The position numbers and the translations under genes are program-made. From Kaiparowitsia implicata GSE-PSE-MK54-09C (GTDB lineage Bacteria > Cyanobacteriota > Cyanobacteriia > Elainellales > Elainellaceae): a DNA stretch of 33,508 nt. Under the pieces are notes generated by a model, which worked only from the letters and a program-made list of their open reading frames with translations, did not search any database and had not been told where the DNA came from. Where the stretch lies: positions 1-33,508 of the forward strand of contig JAHHHI010000019.1 of NCBI GenBank assembly GCA_019359435.1. Reading direction: 5' to 3'. Position 1 is the first letter of the stretch. Each line of letters begins with the position of its first letter. Below are positions 9,960 through 17,400 of this stretch, piece by piece.

Positions 9960-10426
9960 AGAACAGACTCCTTAAAGGGCAGAGGTGGCGCAATCGGCGA
10001 AACAGCCACAGAATGGATTTCTGGCATATTGGCTAATCTCTGTTAAGGTGTGAAAAATTCTGGCTTAACGTTACGCCGCCAGTGTAGACAAGTTGCCGCC
10101 TCTTGCCGGGCGACAAGCCCATCCGTAATGGCAGGCCTTTGATGCCCCGATCATCACCCGGTTCAGCCTTTCCTGAGACAGCAGTTCGCTCGTGATGCGC
10201 GGGTGATGGCATAGCTTCAGTTACACGCGAGAAATAAAAACAAAGAAGAAAAAAGGCGTTGCCGAATACGAGTATGAATTCAAGCATCAATGTTTTTCGT
10301 AGAAGCGCACGGCACGGCCCTGCACAGGTTTATGCCTCAATTCAGCAACGCCGCAAAAAAAATGAGGGCGATCGCGTAACATCTCCTTCGCTTTGTGCAC
10401 ATTTCTACAACTGGAGGACAAAACAC
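9960..10426. other. Intergenic region with a possible structured segment
   Basis: No convincing gene is seen; an 85-codon minus frame (10033-10290) and a 67-codon plus frame have no family features. A nested stem is possible: 10153-10160 pairs with 10200-10207 (8 bp), and 10142-10146 pairs with 10208-10212. An A-rich tract follows at about 10228-10255. This may hold the promoter and leader of the downstream two-gene operon. Confidence 0.35.
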
Positions 10427-10462
10427 GTGCCTCCCTTAGTCAACTCGCTTCCTAACTGGTAA
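10427..10462 (+). CDS. Possible 11-residue leader peptide (uORF)
   Basis: GTG at 10427 starts VPPLVNSLPNW and ends at TAA 10460-10462. GGAGG lies about 9 nt upstream, a good ribosome binding site. The frame ends 24 nt before the ATG of the next gene. A strong site in front of such a short frame suggests translation, perhaps as a leader. It may be chance, and no attenuator pair of hairpins is obvious. Confidence 0.3.
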   Translation: MPPLVNSLPNW

Positions 10463-10486
10463 GCGCTCTCTCCGTAAGAGGTTGTT

Positions 10487-10975
10487 ATGGACTGTCCAGC
10501 CAATGATTTAACGAATGACTTGATTGAAACGCTCTCTTGCACCAGCTACACCTACTTCGACACCCTGGCGGACTATTGCCGATTATCTGTGCAGGCCGAT
10601 CTGTCAGAACGCGACGTAGAACAGTTGGATCACATCTATGCGCAGGCCGAAGGAGATCCCAATCTCAATTTCTTCATCCACGAGCTCGATGCCATGCTGG
10701 CAGAGCGGCTAGGGCTGCTGGATGCAGCTCAAATTGAGCAATACAGCAACCAGCAAGCTTGGCTGCGTGAGCATCTCGAAGGAGTGCCCTACGACAAAGC
10801 CTATCGCGAAGAAGTGCAGATGCTGCTGAGCAAGCGTGGGTTTTATAGTGGCCCCATTGACGGGGTGTTGGGCGATCGCTCCCGCATTGCCGTTCAGAAA
10901 TTTCAAGCCACCCATGCCCTAAAAGTTGATGGCGTTCCGGGACGCGTCACGTTCACTGCCCTCCAAACTCGGTGA
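10487..10975 (+). CDS. Protein with a C-terminal peptidoglycan-binding (PG_binding_1) domain
   Basis: The protein is 162 residues. The last 55 form a PG_binding_1-type three-helix domain with the hallmarks 'VQ.LL...GFYSGPIDGVLGDRSR.AV..FQ....L.VDG.pG..T..AL'. The N-terminal 100 residues form an acidic helical domain that I do not recognise. There is no signal peptide or membrane segment, which is unusual for a wall-binding module and suggests a cytoplasmic role or a different use of the fold. The start has AGAGGT a few bases upstream. It is followed after only 6 bp by the sigma-like gene, so the two are very probably co-transcribed and functionally linked. Confidence 0.88.
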   Translation: MDCPANDLTNDLIETLSCTSYTYFDTLADYCRLSVQADLSERDVEQLDHIYAQAEGDPNLNFFIHELDAMLAERLGLLDAAQIEQYSNQQAWLREHLEGVPYDKAYREEVQMLLSKRGFYSGPIDGVLGDRSRIAVQKFQATHALKVDGVPGRVTFTALQTR

Positions 10976-10981
10976 TAAGTT

Positions 10982-11782
10982 ATGCCCCACAACTCAAAGC
11001 CCCTCTTTGATGCCAATAGCCTAGACAGCCACTCGTTTCGCACCTTTGTGCAAGAGACGCTAGAGCACTACCGCCTGAGCAGCACCTACAGCATGGAGGA
11101 TGTGATTAGCGCGGTATATGAGCAGAGCTTGACTGGCATCGAAGCTGATCAGATCCACACGATTCAATTTGCATGGCTCAAGACCGTTAGCCTGGATGTA
11201 ATCAAGCAGCTCAGCCGCCGCAAATTTGATGTAGCCGTGCAAGCGCTGTTTGATGGCCAAAATCCTGATGCGCGCTCCTTTTTTGCCAGTATTACCAATC
11301 GCCTGCGACAATTTCGACTGTTGGACACCTACGAGGTGCGGGAGATTATTGCCGAAGCCTATGCTCGCGGTGTGAAATACATCGACGCTGGGCACGGCAT
11401 CGACATCCCCGTGGCATGGTTACGGCGCACCTGCTTCAACGTCATCTTTGAGTTTCGCCGCAAGCAAGACAAGCTTGAGCATCCCCGCATCAATGACGAA
11501 CCCGTTGACGATGCGTTTTCTGAGCTCATTTTTGACGAAGATATTCGTGCCATTCGGATTGCGCTCACCCAACTCAGCGACGAAGAACGCACTATTTTGT
11601 GTAACCGCGTGCTAAAGCGTCAAGCCTGGCAAGAAATTGGCCAAGCGATGTCTACGCAAGATGGTACGGCCCTTTCTGCCAACGCAGCGCGACAGCGAGG
11701 GTATCGAGTGCTACAAAAGCTGCGCCACCTCTATGACGAAGTGCGCGATTCAATCCAGACAGAGCAGGCTGATTCAGCCTAG
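10982..11782 (+). CDS. Sigma-70-like protein with a duplicated N-terminal module
   Basis: The protein is 266 residues. Residues 19-81 and 100-162 align without gaps over 63 positions with 17 identities (RL..TY, I, Y, I.A, AWL, VI, R), so the module has been duplicated. Each resembles the region-2-like part of cyanobacterial ECF-type sigma proteins. Residues 190-252 look like sigma region 4: 'AL.qLs.eer..l..rvl....w.EIg.am.....s..AaRqRgyRvLqkLR'. An RNA polymerase sigma factor or a regulator that mimics one is inferred. It is the second gene of an operon with the PG-binding-domain protein. It could instead have lost promoter-opening activity, since the typical acidic core-binding segment is not obvious. 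Confidence 0.85.
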   Translation: MPHNSKPLFDANSLDSHSFRTFVQETLEHYRLSSTYSMEDVISAVYEQSLTGIEADQIHTIQFAWLKTVSLDVIKQLSRRKFDVAVQALFDGQNPDARSFFASITNRLRQFRLLDTYEVREIIAEAYARGVKYIDAGHGIDIPVAWLRRTCFNVIFEFRRKQDKLEHPRINDEPVDDAFSELIFDEDIRAIRIALTQLSDEERTILCNRVLKRQAWQEIGQAMSTQDGTALSANAARQRGYRVLQKLRHLYDEVRDSIQTEQADSA

Positions 11783-11948
11783 CTGTTCCTGGCCTTCTAT
11801 GGCTCTCAGCAGACGAGATGCGGGTGTCGATCTGATGTAAGCCGATTGGGGGGTGTGAGCGTTGCCCGCACCCCCCAATCTTGAGATCGCATCAGTCGAG
11901 TCCGCTAGGGCAATGATGATTACGGAACCCGAACTGTGTGAAATGCCT

Positions 11949-11995
11949 AAGGCCGTGCTGCCCACAATGCGGACAGCACGGCCTTGCGTTGTTTA
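11949..11995 (+). terminator. Dispersed hairpin repeat, copy B
   Basis: AAGGCCGTGCTG (11949-11960) pairs perfectly with CAGCACGGCCTT (11974-11985) around a short inner stem, followed by GCGTTGTTT. It lies about 165 bp past the sigma-like gene. The sequence is shared with copies A and C. Confidence 0.65.
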
Positions 11996-12170
11996 AGCCC
12001 CACACTGCGGGGTTGAAACAACGCCATCGAATTCATGTGTGCGACGGTTCCGCAATCACCTAAAGCTCAATCAGCGCCTCACGTGCTACGAATCCACGCG
12101 CTGTAGATTTAGGCCAACCGACGATGTAGGACGACTGAGATTCTCTCGTTTTGACGAGCGCTCTCAACTA
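11996..12170. other. Intergenic remainder between convergent genes
   Basis: The stretch from 11783 to 12286 between the convergent sigma-like and TonB-like genes holds hairpin copy B and the palindrome at 12171-12220. In the part listed here I see no gene or RNA. Confidence 0.4.
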
Positions 12171-12220
12171 TCGGGCTATCCAGTAATTAGACTAGCTAGC
12201 CTAATTACTGGATAGCCTGA
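12171..12220 (-). terminator. Long palindrome, probable terminator of the TonB-like gene
   Basis: GGCTATCCAGTAATTAG (12174-12190) is perfectly complementary to 12201-12217, with a 10-nt loop ACTAGCTAGC. The stem extends to 12171/12220 with one G-U pair. It lies 67 bp past the end of the minus-strand TonB-like gene. The AT-rich stem and self-complementary loop would also suit a repeat element. Confidence 0.55.
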
Positions 12221-12286
12221 TGACAGCCATGGTTTTGTGGCGCGGTCGCTGCACTATGACCCCAAGGCGACAAGACCCATACGATC

Positions 12287-13603
12287 TCAATCTGAAGCAG
12301 AACTCTGAGCATCAGAAGACGGGTCGGCCAGCCTGTAGTTAAAGCGAAGGTTGATAATCAGAGCATCCATTGGGGCTTCAGCAGGAAACGGTTCAAAGGG
12401 AGCAGCCAGTCGCACCGCTTCTAGAGCCGCGAGGTCAGCTAGGGTAGAACCTGATGGATCGCGGAGTTCTAGATGGGCGATCGCCCCATCCCGAGTCAGG
12501 GTAATCCGCACCTGTGGATGGTAGTTATCTTCGATTTTAATATCGTCCCATGCCGCATATACTGATTGCTCTAGTGCAGCCACATACTCTCCCCACAGAT
12601 CATCCTGTTGGGCTGTAATGCCGGGAGGGGCGATCGCCGTCTGATCTGGATTTAGATCTCCATCCAGCCCCAAGCCGTCGAGGCCAACCTCCATATCATC
12701 AGAGTCTAGGGGGTCTGGGGCCTCTTCTACACTTATGTCGGGCGCGTTGGGCAATACCTCAGTTGGCTCCTCGCTGCTAGGAGCGATCGCCATCGGCACC
12801 GGGATAGGGATGGCCTCAGGCACACCTGCAAGCGCATCGTCATCCCACAGGTCGGGTGCTGCCGTTAAGTCGGGTGCTGCCACCAAGTCTGATGCAGCGC
12901 TAGGGACATCTGCGGTCAGCTCGTCTGAGTCAACTGCATCTGAATTGGGCACATCTAAATCGGGCTGGGGATCAGGGGGTAGCGTTGGCCAAGACTCGAG
13001 CGGCAGTTCAATCGCGAGTTCTGGTGCCATCGGCGCAGATTCTAAAGCCGCCGGCGCCGATGCTAGATCGGGTAAATTTGCTGGGGTGACTAGGGCTGGT
13101 GCATTGGGTGCCGTCGTCTCGGGCGATGGCCCGGTGGGTGCTTGGGGAGTTGATATGGGTTTATTAGAGGGCTGAGCGGGTGCTGGGTCTAACCCTTTGG
13201 GGCTGCTATCGGCCGGCTCGGCCTCACTGCCCGCTGGGACTAGTTCACCCTCAATCAGCGGCATGGTGGGATCAATCAATTTAGCCGTGTCATCTGTGAG
13301 CTTGACCGGCGACCCTACAGCGCCTGACGCTACAGCTTCTAACCGGCGATCGCCCCCTGCTTGAGAATTGACCACGGCTCGACGCTCAGCCGCGATCGCC
13401 CCTTGATCAGCCCTATCCAGATACACAAACTCAATCGGCTGGGACGCCAGAACGGGCTCTGGCTCTGGCTCTGGCCCCGACATGGCGAGCCAAACTGCTG
13501 ACACAATGCCCGCATGAACCGCAAAGGCTGTGGTGATATAAAACAACAAGCGATCGCCCCGCTGGGCTGCAAATTGCTTGCGATAGTGACTGGCTAAACG
13601 CAT
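12287..13603 (-). CDS. TonB-like energy transducer protein
   Basis: The protein is 438 residues. It has a short basic N-terminus, a single membrane segment at about 18-42, then a PEPEPEP start to a roughly 280-residue linker rich in Pro, Ala, Asp and Glu. A TonB C-terminal domain (about 340-430) follows, with 'Y.aALEQSVYAAWDDI', 'P.VRITLTRDGAIAHLEL..PSGS..lD.aALEAVR' and 'LIINLRFNYRLA'. TonB family proteins span the periplasm and couple an ExbB/ExbD motor to outer-membrane transporters; neither ExbBD nor a receptor is in this window, so the partner is unknown. The N-terminal membrane segment and linker follow the ATG at 13603 directly. The long acidic linker is heavier in Asp/Glu than classical TonB. 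Confidence 0.85.
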   Translation of the reverse strand: MRLASHYRKQFAAQRGDRLLFYITTAFAVHAGIVSAVWLAMSGPEPEPEPVLASQPIEFVYLDRADQGAIAAERRAVVNSQAGGDRRLEAVASGAVGSPVKLTDDTAKLIDPTMPLIEGELVPAGSEAEPADSSPKGLDPAPAQPSNKPISTPQAPTGPSPETTAPNAPALVTPANLPDLASAPAALESAPMAPELAIELPLESWPTLPPDPQPDLDVPNSDAVDSDELTADVPSAASDLVAAPDLTAAPDLWDDDALAGVPEAIPIPVPMAIAPSSEEPTEVLPNAPDISVEEAPDPLDSDDMEVGLDGLGLDGDLNPDQTAIAPPGITAQQDDLWGEYVAALEQSVYAAWDDIKIEDNYHPQVRITLTRDGAIAHLELRDPSGSTLADLAALEAVRLAAPFEPFPAEAPMDALIINLRFNYRLADPSSDAQSSASD

Positions 13604-14064
13604 CGCTCATTTACTGAATGGATTCCACCCAGCTCCTCCTCACTATCCAGCATCAAACCACAAGACGCTTGTTTTAGCGACAGTAGCCGATACGAGACTA
13701 CATAGATGTCGGCTGATTTTCCGCTTAAGACCGTAGCCCTCCTGACCTAGCCCTACCCAGACTCATCTAGTTGGAGAAACTATGGCGTTAGGTTTGTCTC
13801 CAATGGCTACAGCGTCATAGTTTATCGTGATGGGTTCAGCCAAGTCTTTTTCAGTACTGCAAGACGCGCCGAAAAAAAAACTGCTCTAGTCTAGAGACAC
13901 CCCGTTTTGGCCTATGATGATTTGTATTGCTATCTTCTGCATCATTGCAGTTGAGTTGTTTGGCTGTCTAGCGCACCATCCAATTCTGTTAACGGTGCAA
14001 AGGCGGTACTAACAGGTTGCGAGAGCGCCTGTTGCTGTGTTGTTTTCCAAATTATTCAAGCACT
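13604..14064. other. Divergent intergenic region upstream of petN
   Basis: An inverted repeat AAACTATG (13777-13784) / CATAGTTT (13816-13823) and the palindrome CTCTAGTCTAGAG (near 13884-13896) are visible. TATGAT at 13913 could serve as a -10 element for petN, though no good -35 is paired with it. A 32-codon hydrophobic frame (13914-14012) has no ribosome binding site and is not called. Confidence 0.35.
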
Positions 14065-14154
14065 ATGGATATCCTGTCCTTCGGTTGGGTCATGCTGTTG
14101 GTGGTGTTCTCCTTTTCTATCTCAATGGTGATTTGGGGGCGCAACGGATTTTAG
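14065..14154 (+). CDS. petN: Cytochrome b6f complex subunit VIII (PetN)
   Basis: The 29-residue protein begins [15 protein letters not shown] and ends with the conserved VIWGRNGF, matching PetN in length and at both ends. It is a single-span thylakoid subunit needed for assembly and stability of the cytochrome b6f complex, which carries electrons from plastoquinol to plastocyanin or cytochrome c6. The ATG is at 14065 and TAG at 14152-14154. The next gene starts 8 bp later, so both probably sit on one transcript. No deviation from the usual size is seen. Confidence 0.95.
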   Translation: MDILSFGWVMLLVVFSFSISMVIWGRNGF

Positions 14155-14162
14155 AGTGAGCC

Positions 14163-14306
14163 ATGAGTTTTGAAATTACTGCCCTTACAGCATTATCTGT
14201 CTTAGCGTTGAGTCTCTTGGTGCTGGTTACGGGTGGCGTCGCCTACCTAACTAGTGCTGAGTGGCGCGATCGCCGTCGTCAAGAGCGAGAACGGCGCGGT
14301 CGCTAA
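14163..14306 (+). CDS. Small single-span membrane protein of 47 residues next to petN
   Basis: ATG at 14163 to TAA at 14304-14306. Residues about 5-30 are hydrophobic (ALTALSVLALSLLVLVTGGV, then AYL), followed by a very basic tail, EWRDRRRQERERRGR. GAGTGAG lies just ahead of the start, which is 8 bp after petN. The positive-inside rule places the tail on the cytosolic/stromal side. The shape resembles the tiny subunits of thylakoid complexes, including small NDH-1 or b6f-associated proteins, but I cannot assign one. A co-transcribed partner of petN is an inference from spacing. The call as a gene rests on composition, start context and location. Confidence 0.8.
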   Translation: MSFEITALTALSVLALSLLVLVTGGVAYLTSAEWRDRRRQERERRGR

Positions 14307-14443
14307 TCCCTGAGAGTGGCGCGCATCGTTGTAGCTTTTCTAGGCTATTTCTTTTAGCAGCAGTAGCAGTCGGACTCAAGCCCGTGTTTGGTGCGTGTCC
14401 TCCCGTCTATTAGCTGTCTATCAGTGCCGCAAACGTGCGCTAG

Positions 14444-14490
14444 CCTGAGTTCGGGATGAACCCAAAAAACCTTTTCAACCCAAACTGAGG
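14444..14490 (-). repeat. Imperfect hairpin with ends like the 4.2 kb element; possible terminator
   Basis: CCTGAGTTCGGG (14444-14455) and CCCAAACTGAGG (14479-14490) pair at 10 of 12 positions. The outer sequences resemble the ends of the element at 4187-4307. It lies just past the stop of the minus-strand caspase gene and may end its transcript. Confidence 0.45.
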
Positions 14491-14495
14491 TGACG

Positions 14496-17400
14496 CTAAT
14501 TCATCTCTAGACTGGGGCAGCTTGGGGCAGGCAGCCTTAGGTAGCGGGTGCATTCGGCCAACGTCAACTGTCGTTGACTGCGATCGCGCGCTAGTTTCAG
14601 CAACATCTCCCAGGTGGCGGCCCATAGATAAAGGTGGCCCTGATGGGTTAGAGCCGACACATACTGACCATCGGGGCTAAAGAAGACGTGCTTGATGGCC
14701 GTGGCCGTGGTTGAGTGCGGGCGCAACAGCGCCATCTCGCTCCCCGTTTGGGCACTCCATAAGCGCACCGTCCCATCTGTGCTGGCTGTTACGATAGATT
14801 GCCCGTCTGGGCTAAAGGCCACATCCATGACCGCGCCTTGGTGCCCCTTTAGCGAAACCTGCAAGACCCCTGTCTCTATGTCAGCAATGTGACCCTCCCC
14901 CGTGCTGAGCATGGCCACTAATTTCGTGCCAGTAGCGTTGAATCCCACACTGGTGACGGCTTCACCCAAAGGAATTTTTATGCGCTGCCGTCCAGATCCT
15001 CGCTCCCACACCATGACTGAGCCATCAGCACTGGCGGTGGCAATCATGTGACCATCCGGGCTGAACTGAGCATTGCGAATGCTGTCATCGTGCCCCCGCA
15101 ACTCTCCCACCTGTTTCCCGGTGTCTACATCCCATAACCGGCCTATGGCGTCTTCTCCCACTACTAAGAGCTGGCGGCTATCAGGACTAAAGATAAGAGG
15201 CTCTGGGGATGTTATCGTGAGGCCCGACAGAGACGAGGAGGAGTTGCCCTCTGATTGGAGGGGAAGGCGATGCTGCACGCGATAGGTTCCGTCTGGCTGC
15301 TGCAGCTGCAGCACTAGCTCTTGGTCTAGGGTGGCGATCGCCAACCACTGACTATCGTCGCTGATTGCGAGGCTTTGCACCTGTGCCATATCCCACTCTG
15401 CAGTGGGGAAGTTCGCCATAGCTAGCGTTGGGGTAGAAAACTCGATTGCTGACGTTCCGTTTGCAGGTTCGTCTACTGATTGAGACGCACCCTGGTCTTC
15501 TTCTGCAGCGATGACGGGCGATCGCCACTCTGTAGCGGCATTTGTCGCCCCATCTGCCATGGAGACGAGCCACGTTCTAAGCTGTAGCCATAGATCCTCA
15601 GGATGAAACGAACGTCGCCCTGATTCTCCTAAATAGCCGGTGTGCAGAGCGGTCGAATCGAGAGCGTCTGGTGCTCGAGCTGTTGACTTGGGCAATTGGT
15701 CTGCAAGGATTGTCCAGCGTTTAACCTGCCCATCACTGCTCAGCGTCAGCAGGCGATTAGCTGCGGGATTGAGTTCTGTCGCGATTGTCGAGGCGGTGGA
15801 GGCAGGCAGTGGGGGGCGATCGCTCCCCAGTGGAACGCCCTCCCTGAGCGGGGTTAACGCATCTGTGGTGAGAAAGCCAGCCCACTGAATCGGCCCATTG
15901 GCCAAGCGCACGGTTGGCAACTCACCACCGGGATAATTGGCCCAAAGCTGCACCCCACCCGACTGGTTTGCCGTCATGACGTAGGCATTATCGGGACTGA
16001 AGGCCACTAGCGTGACATGCTGTGAATCGTGAAACTGCGCGATGGTTTGCCCAGAGCGGATATCCCACAGCGTAATCTGGCTAGAGCTGGGAGACAGGCG
16101 AACCACTGATGCAGCTTGGTTGTCTGCGCCTAGGGCGATCGCACTGGGTCGTGCGGTAAAGCCGGGAGTCGATTTCGTCGATTCGCTCACGAGGGTTTGC
16201 GTCTCTAGCTCCCACACCTTTTGCTGCCCCTCAGCATCTAGAGTCAGCACAAGCTGATCATCGGGGCTGAGGTGAACCTGCATCAACGCGCCAGGAGACG
16301 TGGCGATGGATGGCTGTGCTCCGCTAGGGTTGGGCCGTTTAGAGTCCCCTGCCTCGTCTGCTTCGTCCCTAATCGGCAGAGATTCAAAGCGGGTGCGATG
16401 ATTGAGCACATGGGCTGGGTCTCCCGTTTGAGCATCCCACAGGCGCACCCGGCCATCGTCAGCGGCGACGACCACCCACTGCCCCCCCGGACTATAAAAG
16501 GCCTGACGAATTGCTGCGGGCGATCGCAGGGTCACGGTTGGCTCTAATGGAGTGGGTTCCCCCTCAGAACGCATCGACCCTAGCGGTACCACATCCACCG
16601 TGGCATTGGCATGCCCCAGCAGCAGCGCCTGACCATCGGGACTGAGGCTAAATTGCTGAATTGGAGCAGGCGCGACCCGTTGCCCCCGCAGTTGGCCGGT
16701 GCTGGGTTGCCATGCTCGCACCGACTGCCCCCCAGCGGCCACCAGCCATTGCCCGTCTGAGCTATAGGCTAGATGGGTTGCCGCCTCAGGTAAGCTTAGG
16801 CGAAATTGCACAATGCCACTCTTCACATCCCACACGTTAACGGTGGATGTTCCCTGGGCGATCGCCGCCACCTGCTCGCCACTGGGGCTAAAGGCAATGC
16901 CAATAATTTTAGGAGGTGTTGCAGGTTCGTCTGCTCCGGGCTTCTCTCGCCAAGGGAGCTGTTGGCTCGGCGACATCTGCTGCGCCACCCGAATCACCTG
17001 GTTCATTCCCGTCCAGAGGGCTAGGGTGCCATCAGCGCTACCCGTTGCGAGGTAATATCCATCGGCGCTAAAGACCGCTTGAGTGATGGCGGCTGTGTGC
17101 CCCTTCAGTTGCACCTGAAGCCCCAATCGCTGCAATGCAGCCCGCAGGCTCGACTGGGCTTCGTAGGTATGTCCGCCTTGCTCAGCCGCTAAGCGGCTAA
17201 TCAACAGCGCTGCCATAGAGTCGGCCTGTGGCTCTTGCAGAATGGATTGGGCGATCGCTGCCCGCTCTCGTGAGGTTGCATGGCTGATCTGCAAGTCTTT
17301 CTCGGCATACGTTTGCACGGCTAGATGATATTGACCTAGGGCGATCGCCGTTGCTGCCGTCATGACCGAGGGAATCCCAAACCGCAGTAAATTAAGGCGT

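Noticed and set aside
12735-13175. 146-codon plus-strand frame rich in Gly, Ser and Ala
   Set aside because: It is antisense to the Pro/Ala/Asp-rich TonB linker, whose composition produces it.
13914-14012. 32-codon hydrophobic frame upstream of petN
   Set aside because: No ribosome binding site, unusual Cys/His content, and it resembles no known small photosynthetic protein.
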